16,695 nt of DNA from DASUPK01 sp036377415 (GTDB taxonomy: Bacteria; Actinomycetota; Thermoleophilia; Solirubrobacterales; 70-9): positions 1 to 16,695 of the forward strand of contig DASUYK010000075.1 in assembly GCA_036377415.1 (NCBI GenBank), read 5' to 3'. The position numbers and the translations under genes are program-made. Below are positions 1 through 6,398 of the stretch, piece after piece. Position 1 is the stretch's first letter; every line of letters begins with the position of its first letter. The notes below the pieces were generated by a model that did no database searches, was not told the DNA's origin, and saw only the letters and a list, made by a program, of their open reading frames with translations.

Positions 1-582
1 GAGGCCCTCGACCGCTTCGGCGGTCAGACCGTCGTCGCATACCTCGCCTCCGGTCACTACCACCAGCCGCTCGCCTTCTCCGAGGAGCAGCTGGAGGAGG
101 CGGCGGCCCGGGTCGAGCGGATTCGCAACTACTTCCGGGACGCGCCCACCCAGAGCGGCGGCTCCTCCGACATGCAACGGGTCGCTCCCTCCGGGAGCGC
201 CCTCGCATCACCGGGGCCGCCGCCACAACCCGACCCGTTCCTGATCGAGCGGCGACAGGCGTTCGTCGACGCCCTCGCCGACGACTTCAACACGCCGCAG
301 GCGTTCGCCGTCCTCTTCGAGATCGTCGCGGAGGGAAACAGGCGGGACCTGCCGGGCGCGCGCGAGGTGCTGAGCGAGCTCCTGCCGCTGCTCGGGCTCG
401 AATCGCTGCTGCGGGAGAGTGACGACGTCGATCCGGAGGCGGGCCGTCTGCTCTCCGAGCGGGAGCGGGCGCGGGCGGAGAGGGACTTCGAGCGGGCGGA
501 CGCGCTTCGCGACCGGCTCTCCGAGATGGGGTGGGAGGTCCGCGACGAGGCCGGCGGGGCCCGGCTTGTCCGACGCCGCTGA
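1..582 (+). CDS. cysS: Cysteinyl-tRNA synthetase, C-terminal part (5' end outside window)
   Basis: This is the last 193 codons of a class I cysteinyl-tRNA synthetase, which charges tRNA-Cys in the cytoplasm. The frame is open from base 1. Its first visible residues (ALDRFGGQTVVAYLASGHY) correspond to the segment just after the KMSKS loop, so the HIGH and KMSKS motifs and the zinc site lie upstream of the window. The DALADDFNTPQAF stretch (about residues 80-92 of the fragment) is the hallmark of the DALR-type anticodon-binding domain. The C-terminus (ERARAERDFERADALRDRL) matches the usual end of CysS, where a helix precedes the terminal GWEVRDEAGGARLVRR-like tail. A Ser/Pro/Gly-rich linker of roughly 25 residues separates the two parts and looks lineage-specific. 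The gene is followed immediately by rlmB, a common actinobacterial and Firmicute pairing. The family call is firm; only the 5' part is missing. Confidence 0.95.
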   Translation, partial: EALDRFGGQTVVAYLASGHYHQPLAFSEEQLEEAAARVERIRNYFRDAPTQSGGSSDMQRVAPSGSALASPGPPPQPDPFLIERRQAFVDALADDFNTPQAFAVLFEIVAEGNRRDLPGAREVLSELLPLLGLESLLRESDDVDPEAGRLLSERERARAERDFERADALRDRLSEMGWEVRDEAGGARLVRRR

Positions 583-583
583 G

Positions 584-1264
584 GTGACGGCTTCGGCGGC
601 AGGGGCGGACGGCCCCCGGGAGCGGATCTACGGGCGGCGGCCCGTGGCCGAGGCGGAGCGCGGACGACGCCGGGTGCATCGGATCTGGCGGGCCCCCGAG
701 ACCCCCGCCGAGGAGCTCGAGCGCCTCTGCGGCTCGCCCGATCACCAGGGGGTGGTGGCGGAGGTCGATCCCTATCCGTACGCCGATCCCGGCGGTCTCC
801 TCGACCCCGAGGGCGCGCTGGTCGTCGCCCTCGACCAGGTCCAGGATCCGCACAACCTCGGGGCGGTCTGCCGCGCGGCGGAGGTCGCGGGCGCCGCCGG
901 GGTCGTGATTCCGGAGCGGCGCGCCGCCTCGATCACCGCCGCGGCCTGCAAGGCCTCGGCCGGGGCGGTCGAGCACCTGCCGGTGGCACGCATCAGGAAC
1001 CTCGCCGACTGGCTCGCCGACGCGAAGTCCCGGGAGGCGTGGGTGTACGGCGCCGCGGCCGACGCCGAGCGGCCCTACACCGACGTCGACTGGTCCGGTC
1101 GGGCGGTGATCGTGCTCGGCTCGGAGGGCCGGGGCCTGCGCCCTCGCGTCGCGGAGTCCTGCGACGAGCTCGTCTCGATCCCGGTCGCGGGGCGGGTCTC
1201 CTCGCTGAACGCCTCGGTTGCGGCGGCGGTGATCCTGTTCGAGGCCCGCCGCCAGCGCGCTTAG
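584..1264 (+). CDS. rlmB: 23S rRNA (guanosine-2'-O-)-methyltransferase, TrmH/RlmB family
   Basis: This SPOUT (TrmH-fold) methyltransferase transfers a methyl group from SAM to a ribose 2'-OH, in RlmB the conserved G2251 of 23S rRNA. All three SpoU motifs are visible: motif 1 VQDPHNLGAVCRAAE, motif 2 IVLGSEGRGLRPRVAESCDE, and motif 3 SIPVAGRVSSLNASVAAAV. These form the trefoil-knot SAM site. The N-terminal L30e-like substrate-binding domain starts at RERIYGRRPVAEA and ends at HQGVVAEV, but is shorter than in typical RlmB: about 20 residues between the RxxRIW strand and the HQG motif seem to be missing. I chose GTG 584, one base after the cysS stop; TTG 566 is a possible alternative that overlaps cysS. 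No clear Shine-Dalgarno is seen, so coupling to cysS translation is likely. The product is 226 aa. The stop overlaps the stop of the convergent downstream gene. Confidence 0.9.
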   Translation: MTASAAGADGPRERIYGRRPVAEAERGRRRVHRIWRAPETPAEELERLCGSPDHQGVVAEVDPYPYADPGGLLDPEGALVVALDQVQDPHNLGAVCRAAEVAGAAGVVIPERRAASITAAACKASAGAVEHLPVARIRNLADWLADAKSREAWVYGAAADAERPYTDVDWSGRAVIVLGSEGRGLRPRVAESCDELVSIPVAGRVSSLNASVAAAVILFEARRQRA

Positions 1265-2022
1265 GCCGCGGGCGGAGGTGCCGCGGGCGGAGGTGCCGCG
1301 GGCGGAGGTGCCGCCGGTGGCTGCTCCGACGCGGGTGGGATTGCGCCGGCGCCTCCACCGAGGTCGAAGAACAGGATGCTCGAGACCAGCGCGATGATCG
1401 GAGCGGCGATCACGTTCGCGATAACGCTCATCACCACCATCCCGGCGTCGTCCGCGACCGCGGCACCGATCGCAGCGGCGACGATGTAGACGGCAACCAG
1501 GATCAGGAACGCGATCACGATTGCGCCGAAGACCGACCAGCCGTTGCCGCGCACCAGCTCACGGCTGCGGCCGAAGGCCTCGATCGCGCCGCGGTTCTCG
1601 ACCACGATCGAGGGGGCGACCACCGCCCAGATCGTGATCAGGATCAGCCCCGGGACGATCAGGAGCAGGAATCCGATGAACACCGCGATCCCCCAGAGGA
1701 TCCCGTTGAGGATCAGGGTGACGATGAACGGCGCGGCCGCGGAGAAGAGCTCGCCCATGCTGTGGTCGAGGCGGCCGTCTCGGACGTCCTGGACCAGCTT
1801 CACGACGTAGCCGGTGTAGAGGACGGTCGCGACCAGGGTGACGATGGAGCCGACGAGCCCGAGCAGGATGCTGTCGGTCGCGCGGAACAGCCCGTTGATC
1901 AGACCCGCCGTTCCGAGCAGGATCACCGCTCCACCGAGAAGCGGCCCGATGTACTTCCCGTAGGTGTCGAAGGCCTCGCCGATCACGCGGCCGGCGTCGA
2001 TCCGGTGTGCGCTCGCTTCCAT
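1261..2022 (-). CDS. Multi-pass membrane protein, GPDPase-membrane-domain-like, with Pro/Ala-rich tail
   Basis: This 253-aa integral membrane protein starts at ATG 2022, behind a strong Shine-Dalgarno (GGGGGAGGAG). The core opens with a short amphipathic stretch (DAGRVIGEAFDTYGKYIGPL) followed by about six hydrophobic segments. The pattern IVPGLILITIWAVVAPSIV, then VENRGAIEAFGRSRELVRGN and WSVFG, is typical of the glycerophosphoryl-diester-phosphodiesterase membrane domain (Pfam GPDPase_memb) and related DUF families. No GDPD catalytic domain is present, so enzymatic activity is not implied. The C-terminus is a short Gly-rich segment and then a Pro/Ala repeat tail encoded by 15-nt tandem repeats. 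The gene sits convergent to rlmB, with stops overlapping by 4 nt, and breaks the cysS-rlmB-sigH order. The family assignment is by overall pattern; the function is unknown. Confidence 0.75.
   Translation of the reverse strand: MEASAHRIDAGRVIGEAFDTYGKYIGPLLGGAVILLGTAGLINGLFRATDSILLGLVGSIVTLVATVLYTGYVVKLVQDVRDGRLDHSMGELFSAAAPFIVTLILNGILWGIAVFIGFLLLIVPGLILITIWAVVAPSIVVENRGAIEAFGRSRELVRGNGWSVFGAIVIAFLILVAVYIVAAAIGAAVADDAGMVVMSVIANVIAAPIIALVSSILFFDLGGGAGAIPPASEQPPAAPPPAAPPPAAPPPAA
1265..1309. repeat. 15-nt tandem repeat, three perfect copies, coding for the Pro/Ala tail
   Basis: The unit gccgcgggcggaggt occurs three times without mismatch (1265-1279, 1280-1294, 1295-1309), and a degenerate fourth copy follows from 1310. 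Read on the minus strand it encodes the PPPAA repeats at the extreme C-terminus of the membrane protein. Because the unit is a multiple of 3, slippage would change tail length without a frameshift. Confidence 0.95.
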
Positions 2023-2149
2023 CTCTCCTCCCCCTTTGGACGTGCGCCGAGCGGGCAACCGATTAGCAGCGCCCGCGGACGGATGGCGGCTGAGCGGCGC
2101 TCTCAGGCACGGATCCTGCACGCAGAATTGCATCGGACCCGAACGGTGG

Positions 2150-2177
2150 TTGACATTCGCGCGGCGAGGGGTAGGCT
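2150..2177 (+). promoter_or_regulatory. sigH promoter (TTGACA -N16- TAGGCT)
   Basis: There is a perfect -35 hexamer TTGACA at 2150-2155, a 16-nt spacer, and a -10 box TAGGCT at 2172-2177. This is the best housekeeping-type promoter in the window. Transcription would start near 2184, leaving a leader of about 105 nt before the GTG at 2289. Its strength suggests that sigH is transcribed by the primary sigma factor and that further control may be post-transcriptional. Confidence 0.75.
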
Positions 2178-2190
2178 GCTCCGCGAGCAA

Positions 2191-2283
2191 GGGTGAACCT
2201 CAGGTCGAGCCTGATGGAAACACCCCGATCGGGGCGCCTCCAGGGGAGGTACTGGGCGCCACAGACCACCGTCCAGAGGAGGG
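2191..2283 (+). promoter_or_regulatory. Structured 5' leader of sigH with competing pairings around the Shine-Dalgarno
   Basis: The leader contains several complementary segments. GGGTG (2191-2195) can pair with CACCC (2221-2225), enclosing a TCAGG/CCTGA hairpin (2200-2214). The CACCC overlaps a perfect CCCCGATCGGGG palindrome (2223-2234), so the two cannot form together. Next, CCTCC (2237-2241) can pair with GGAGG at 2245-2249, flanked by GGCG/CGCC, or with the GGAGG of the ribosome-binding site at 2278-2282. The arrangement resembles an anti-SD with a decoy. I do not recognise it as any known riboswitch class; the structure was read by eye and not folded by computation. Confidence 0.4.
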
Positions 2284-2288
2284 TTGCT

Positions 2289-2987
2289 GTGGCTGTACCT
2301 ACCCCAAGCACTGAAGAGCACGCGGTCGTCCCCGCACGAGCGGTTCCCGAGGGCGCCCGCCACAACGGGCCCGGCCCGGACGACGAGTTTCTCGTCGCCC
2401 TGGCGAAGAACGGGCGAACCGACGCCTACGACCAGCTGGTGCGCCGGTATCGGCGCTTCGTCCGGGTCAAGTCGTCCTCGTATTTCCTGCTCGGCGGCGA
2501 CGCCGACGACCTGATGCAGGAGGGGATGCTCGGGCTGTTCAAGGCGATCCGGGACTACCGCCCCGAGCGCGAGTCGAGCTTCCGCGGCTTCGCCGAGCTC
2601 TGCATCACGCGGCAGATCATCACCGCCGTGAAGACGGCCACCCGGAACAAGCACACGCCGCTGAACCAGTACGTCTCGTTCAGCCAGACGCCGGCGGCCG
2701 CCGGGCCCGACTCGGAGACCTCCCTCGAGGAGGTCCTGCCGGGCCCCTCCGTGCGCGACCCCGCGAACCAGGTGATCGCGGGGGAGGAGCTCGAGAGCCT
2801 CGTCGCCTGCCTGACGAGCGTGCTGTCGGAGCTCGAGAGCCGGGTGCTGGCCCTCTACCTCGACGGGCATTCCTACGAGGTGATCGGCGAGCGGCTCGAC
2901 TGCGACACGAAGACGGTGGACAACGCGCTCCAGCGCGTCAAGCGCAAGGTCGCCATCCACCTCGACTCTCGCGCGGTGAAGATCTAA
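2289..2987 (+). CDS. sigH: RNA polymerase sigma factor SigH (sigma-30 family)
   Basis: This 232-aa sigma-70-family factor closely resembles Bacillus SigH. Region 2 is at about residues 45-125: VRRYRRFVRVKSSSYFLLGG, then DADDLMQEGMLGLFKAIRDY (core binding, 2.2), then FRGFAELCITRQIITAVKTA and TRNKHTPLN (-10 recognition). Region 4 is at about residues 165-225: LESRVLALYLDGHSYEVIGE and KTVDNALQRVKRK, the helix-turn-helix for -35 recognition. There is no region 3, as in SigH. I chose GTG 2289 because it lies five bases after GAGGAGGG; an upstream in-frame GTG at 2193 lies almost at the predicted transcription start and has no Shine-Dalgarno. In Bacillus, SigH drives early sporulation and competence genes; the target genes here cannot be read from the window. 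The gene has its own promoter and ends before a hairpin at 3027-3054. In Bacillus, sigH also follows cysS and rlmB. Confidence 0.92.
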   Translation: MAVPTPSTEEHAVVPARAVPEGARHNGPGPDDEFLVALAKNGRTDAYDQLVRRYRRFVRVKSSSYFLLGGDADDLMQEGMLGLFKAIRDYRPERESSFRGFAELCITRQIITAVKTATRNKHTPLNQYVSFSQTPAAAGPDSETSLEEVLPGPSVRDPANQVIAGEELESLVACLTSVLSELESRVLALYLDGHSYEVIGERLDCDTKTVDNALQRVKRKVAIHLDSRAVKI

Positions 2988-3026
2988 AGCGATCGCGACG
3001 TATCCAGAGGTAGGTAGGCACGGCAA

Positions 3027-3054
3027 AGCGGCCGCTCCGGAAGGGGCGGTCGCT
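3027..3054. terminator. Strong hairpin between convergent genes (possible bidirectional terminator)
   Basis: Twelve base pairs (AGCGGCCGCTCC with GGGGCGGTCGCT, including two G-T pairs) close a GGAA tetraloop. It lies 40 nt after the sigH stop and 45 nt beyond the stop of the convergent small gene. There is no U-tract on the plus strand and only a short TTT on the minus strand, so it is a GC-rich hairpin terminator of the kind common in actinobacteria. Confidence 0.65.
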
Positions 3055-3098
3055 CTCCACCAATCGGGTTGCTCCTCGCTCCTCTGCGGAGCACCCTC

Positions 3099-3416
3099 TC
3101 ATCTTCGGAATCGCTGCGCGAGCCCGGTGGTGCGGACGGTCTTCAGCAGCTCGCGCGGCTCGACCTTGGCGAGCAGCGCCTGGAGCTCCTTGCGCTCGCG
3201 ATCCGAGAGGTTCGACGGCCGTCCCTTCGACGTCCGAACGATCTCGACCATGCGACGGCGCTCTCGCTCGTCGAGGCGTCCCGCGACGTGTTCGCGCACG
3301 GCCACCACGACCTCGGCGGCGGCGAGCAGCCAGGCGCCGCGGACGAGCCAGCGACCGCGGGCCGCGGCCGCGCCCGGATCCCTGAATGAGCCGCTGATCT
3401 TCGAGAGGGCGCCCAC
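3099..3416 (-). CDS. Small conserved-looking hypothetical protein, basic C-terminus
   Basis: This 105-aa protein has no function I can name. Residues about 18-42 (AAARGRWLVRGAWLLAAAEVVVAV) form a moderately hydrophobic helix that may attach to the membrane. The rest is charged and helical: VREHVAGRLDERERRRMVEI, then VRTSKGRPSNLSDRERKELQ, then LLAKVEPRELLKTVRTTGL. The GRPSNLSxRERxEL block looks like a conserved motif of short actinobacterial proteins, but I recall it only as a hypothetical family. The GTG start at 3416 lies 6 nt after TAGACT (3423-3428 on the minus strand), which fits a leaderless transcript. It converges on sigH. Confidence 0.7.
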   Translation of the reverse strand: MGALSKISGSFRDPGAAAARGRWLVRGAWLLAAAEVVVAVREHVAGRLDERERRRMVEIVRTSKGRPSNLSDRERKELQALLAKVEPRELLKTVRTTGLAQRFRR

Positions 3417-3485
3417 AGGGGCAGTCTAGGGCGCCCCAGCTCCCAGATTCCGTTCCGGCGGCGGCGCGCCTACCCTGTCCGGAGT

Positions 3486-3558
3486 GCCCGGATAGCTCAA
3501 TTGGCAGAGCACCGGCTTTGTAAGCCGGCGACTGTGGGTTCGAGTCCCACTCCGGGCT
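3486..3558 (+). tRNA. tRNA-Thr (anticodon TGT)
   Basis: A complete 73-nt cloverleaf is visible. The acceptor stem GCCCGGA pairs with TCCGGGC (3551-3557), and U is at the discriminator position. The D arm is GCTC...GAGC. The anticodon stem CCGGC/GCCGG holds loop TTTGTAA with anticodon TGT (Thr, ACA codons and wobble). The T arm is GTGGG-TTCGAGT-CCCAC. CCA is not encoded. A TACCCT box at 3471-3476, ending 9 nt before the mature 5' end, could be its -10 element. Confidence 0.97.
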
Positions 3559-3573
3559 CTTTCCTTCTGGGTA

Positions 3574-3601
3574 TTGACGGCTCAGGGCCGGCTGAGAGAA
3601 T
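3574..3601 (+). promoter_or_regulatory. Leaderless-type promoter of the dehydrogenase gene (TTGACG -N16- GAGAAT)
   Basis: A -35 TTGACG at 3574-3579 and a -10-like GAGAAT at 3596-3601 are separated by 16 nt. The box ends 6 nt before the GTG start at 3608, so transcription should begin at or next to the start codon. This fits the absence of any Shine-Dalgarno before that gene. Confidence 0.6.
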
Positions 3602-3607
3602 CGCCGG

Positions 3608-4654
3608 GTGCCGGAGCCCTCTCCCGAGATCCTCGGCCGGCTGAGCCCTCCGGCCTGGGGGCGGTGGCTCGAGCTCGACGACGATCGACGCGCCCTACGC
3701 CTGTACGCCGGCGGGATCACGGATCCGGTGACCGTCCTTGCGGACGAGGGATGGGAAGCGTTCGAGCTCCTCTCGACCTCCCGCGCCCTAGCCGAGGCCG
3801 GCGGACTGGGCGAGGCCGCCGAGCGGGTCCACCTGGTCCCGGCCGGCCCGGTGCCCGCGGCCTCGGCGGCGATCCTCGGCGAGGTCCGCTCGGATCGCCT
3901 GGTCGCGTTCGGCGGCGGCCGGGTGATCGACTCGGCGAAGGCGGTCGCGGCGGTCGGGGGCGGGGGCGTCGCCGCGATCCCGACCACGCTCTCGGGCGCC
4001 CCTATGACTGCGATCCACCGGCTGCCCGAGGGCCGCTCGGCGGACAGGGGGGTTCGGCCGTCGCTCGTGATCGCCTACGCGGACCCGATGACCAGTGCCC
4101 CGGAGCCCCGGCTCCGGGCCACCGCGATGAACGCCCTCGCACACGGCGCGGAATCGCTCTACACGCCGCTCGCCGACCCCCTCTCACGCGCCGCCGCCCT
4201 GCGGGGTGCGGGGCTGATCGCGGCGGCGCTCGACCGGGCCCGCGACACCCGCGACCGCGCCGGGCTCGCTCTCGCTGCCCTGCTCTGCGGCCTGGCGGTG
4301 GATCGGGCGGGAATCGCGCTCCACCACGTGCTCGGACAGACCGCCGTGCGGGTGCTCGGCACACCGCACGCGGAGACCTACGCGGCCCTGCTGCCGCAGA
4401 CGATGGAGGCGATGCGCGGGCGAGCTCCCGAGCAGATCGACGCCCTGGCGTCGGCGCTCGGCACGGATTCGGACGGTATCTGCGAGCGAATCAGGGATCT
4501 CGGCGGAAACCGGCGTCTCGGCCAGCTCGGGGCCGACCGAGAACGGATCGGTGAGGTCATCGAGGTCGCGATGTCGCGACCGGAGCTCGAGCAGATGACG
4601 CCGGGGAAGGTCGAGCCCTCGGACCTCGTCGAGATACTCGACGAGGCCTGGTAG
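3608..4654 (+). CDS. Iron-containing-alcohol-dehydrogenase superfamily protein, maleylacetate-reductase-like
   Basis: This 348-aa protein belongs to the group III (iron-type) alcohol dehydrogenase fold, which oxidises or reduces small substrates with NAD(P)H. FGGGRVIDSAKA (101-112) is the glycine-rich nucleotide-binding turn, and PTTLSGAPMT (125-134) is the conserved second strand. The metal-site region reads AMNALAHGAESLY (173-185), ALHHVLGQ (237-244) and GTPHAETYAALLP (251-263). H179, H239/H240 and H254 take the places of the metal-binding histidines. The usual aspartate ligand is N175, as in maleylacetate reductases. It starts at GTG 3608 right after a leaderless-type promoter. Maleylacetate reductase acts in chloroaromatic and resorcinol breakdown, but no ring-cleavage gene is nearby, so the substrate is open. 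Glycerol-1-phosphate dehydrogenases belong to the same superfamily, which is notable beside a glycerolipid gene but not evidence. Confidence 0.8.
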   Translation: MPEPSPEILGRLSPPAWGRWLELDDDRRALRLYAGGITDPVTVLADEGWEAFELLSTSRALAEAGGLGEAAERVHLVPAGPVPAASAAILGEVRSDRLVAFGGGRVIDSAKAVAAVGGGGVAAIPTTLSGAPMTAIHRLPEGRSADRGVRPSLVIAYADPMTSAPEPRLRATAMNALAHGAESLYTPLADPLSRAAALRGAGLIAAALDRARDTRDRAGLALAALLCGLAVDRAGIALHHVLGQTAVRVLGTPHAETYAALLPQTMEAMRGRAPEQIDALASALGTDSDGICERIRDLGGNRRLGQLGADRERIGEVIEVAMSRPELEQMTPGKVEPSDLVEILDEAW

Positions 4655-4714
4655 GTGTCGTGCGGAGCTGGGCGCGGCTGTAACTGACCCACCGCGGGGT
4701 GTTTGACTCTGGGC

Positions 4715-6379
4715 ATGGACCCCGACAGGCTGCTCGGATATCACCGCTTCACCCGTGAGCACGGAGTGAACCGGCCGCTCTACTTCCTCGTTCGCCTGAT
4801 CCTCGTCCCCTTCTTCCTCGTCTACTTCAGGCTCTCCCGGTTCGGCCGCGAGCACGGCAAGGTCCGGGGCCCGCTGATCGTCGCCGCGAACCACCGCAGC
4901 TTCCTGGATCCGTTCGTGATCGGAGCATCGCTTCCGTGGCGCCGTCCGCTCCACTACGTCGCCAAGGTCGAGCTGTTCGAGAGGCGTTGGCAGGGCTGGA
5001 TCCTGAATCGGCTCGGCGCCTATCCCGTCCGCCGCGGGCAGTCCGACGAGGAGACCCTGATCACCTCGCGCGAGGTTCTGCGCCGCGAGGGGGCCGTCTG
5101 CATTTTCCCCGAGGGAACCCGGCACCGAACCGGCTCACTCGCTCGGCCGAAGCGCGGCTTCGGCCGCCTCGCCCTCGAGAGCGGCGCGGCGGTCCTCCCG
5201 GTCGCGGTGCACGGGACCGAGAAGGTCCGCGATGGATGGAAGATCCGCCCGAGGAAGGTGAAGGTCAGGATGGGGCGGGCCCTCACCTTTCCCCGGACCG
5301 AGGACCCCTCGCCGGCGCTCGCGAACTCGGTCGGCGCCCGGATCTGGCCCGTGATCGAGCTGCAGTGGGAGTGGCTCGGCGGCCTGCCGCCCCTGCGCAA
5401 GGCGGCCGTGATCGGCGCCGGAAGCTGGGGGACCGCCGTCGCCGTCCTGCTCGCCCGCGGTGGGCTCGAGGTTCAGCTCGGGACCCGGACCCCGGAGCGG
5501 GCGGATGAGATGAACGAGACGCGCACCAACGAGGGCTACCTCCCGGGAGTCCCGCTTCCAGATTCGCTCACGGTGAAGCGGGCGGCCGAGATCGAGCTCG
5601 CGGGAATCGACCTCGTCTGCCTCGCGGTCCCATCCGCCGCCCTGCCCCAGGTGGTGGGCGCGATCGGGGCACGGGTCGGTCAGCGCACCTCCGTCCTGAT
5701 GCTCAGCAAGGGGCTGGTCGCGCCGATGGCGGCGCTCCCCTCCGAGTACGTCTCCGAGCGGGTTCGGGCCCGGGCGATCGCCTCACTCGGCGGCCCGGCC
5801 CACGCGAGGGAGGCCGTATCCGGCACCGCGGCCCTGGTGCTCGGGAGCCGGGACCCCGACCTCCGCGACCAGCTCGGGAGCGTCTTCGACGAGGCCGGGC
5901 TGGTCTGCGAGCGCTCCGGGGACATGATCGGCGTCGAGGTCGCCGGCGCCGCCAAGAATGCCGCCGCGCTCGCCGGCGCCGCGGCCCAGGCGGAGGGGAT
6001 GAACGCCGCCGGGATCGCCACCGCCCAGGTCTGGCGCGAATGCGTCGCGTACGCGCGCGCGAGAGGCGCGGAGCACGAGACCTTCGCCGGGATCGCGGGG
6101 GTCGGCGACCTGACCGCGACGATCCTGGCCGAGGGAAGCCGGAACCGGCGCGCCGGGGAGCTGCTCGGCCAGGGCACGCCGGCGGAGCAGATCCCCGGCA
6201 TCATCGGTCAGGCCTCGGAGGCCCTGGAGTCGGTCCCGCTGATGGCGGAGGTGGTGAGGAAGGCGGGGATGGAATGTCCGGCGCTCCTCGGACTGTCCGG
6301 GCTGATCGCCGGCGAGATCTCGCCGGGGGAGTGGATGTCCCGCGTCAGGCAGGCCGAGCGGGCACGGAGGGCCGCCTGA
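4715..6379 (+). CDS. Fused 1-acylglycerol-3-phosphate O-acyltransferase / glycerol-3-phosphate dehydrogenase (PlsC-GpsA)
   Basis: This 554-aa protein joins two glycerophospholipid enzymes. Residues 1-225 are a PlsC-type acyltransferase: hydrophobic helix at 21-40, catalytic NHRSFLD (59-65, H60 and D65), and FPEGTR (131-136) for phosphate binding. Residues 228-554 are an NAD(P)-dependent glycerol-3-phosphate dehydrogenase: nucleotide-binding GAGSWGTA (234-241), LPGVPLPDSL (276-285), LSKGL (330-334), catalytic lysine in AGAAKNAAAL (K414), and GVGDL...SRNRR (462-479) near the active site. Both parts have near-normal family lengths with almost no linker. GpsA makes sn-glycerol-3-phosphate from DHAP; PlsC acylates lysophosphatidate. 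The acyltransferase helix should tether the whole protein to the inner membrane face. ATG 4715 is chosen; TTG 4703 in frame would add four residues, and neither has a convincing Shine-Dalgarno. The ECF sigma gene follows after 19 nt. Confidence 0.9.
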   Translation: MDPDRLLGYHRFTREHGVNRPLYFLVRLILVPFFLVYFRLSRFGREHGKVRGPLIVAANHRSFLDPFVIGASLPWRRPLHYVAKVELFERRWQGWILNRLGAYPVRRGQSDEETLITSREVLRREGAVCIFPEGTRHRTGSLARPKRGFGRLALESGAAVLPVAVHGTEKVRDGWKIRPRKVKVRMGRALTFPRTEDPSPALANSVGARIWPVIELQWEWLGGLPPLRKAAVIGAGSWGTAVAVLLARGGLEVQLGTRTPERADEMNETRTNEGYLPGVPLPDSLTVKRAAEIELAGIDLVCLAVPSAALPQVVGAIGARVGQRTSVLMLSKGLVAPMAALPSEYVSERVRARAIASLGGPAHAREAVSGTAALVLGSRDPDLRDQLGSVFDEAGLVCERSGDMIGVEVAGAAKNAAALAGAAAQAEGMNAAGIATAQVWRECVAYARARGAEHETFAGIAGVGDLTATILAEGSRNRRAGELLGQGTPAEQIPGIIGQASEALESVPLMAEVVRKAGMECPALLGLSGLIAGEISPGEWMSRVRQAERARRAA

Positions 6380-6398
6380 TGCGGAGTACGCTTGAGAC

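Noticed and set aside
2191..2260. Known riboswitch (c-di-AMP, c-di-GMP, glycine, fluoride) in the sigH leader
   Set aside because: None of the conserved core sequences I know for these classes can be matched; only generic pairings are visible.
2193..2288. Earlier in-frame GTG start for sigH
   Set aside because: It has no Shine-Dalgarno, falls within a few bases of the predicted transcription start, and its 32 extra residues are not like any sigma-factor N-terminus; GTG 2289 has GAGGAGGG.
4703..4714. TTG 4703 as start of the PlsC-GpsA fusion
   Set aside because: Possible, but ATG 4715 gives a more usual N-terminus; the difference is four residues and cannot be decided here.
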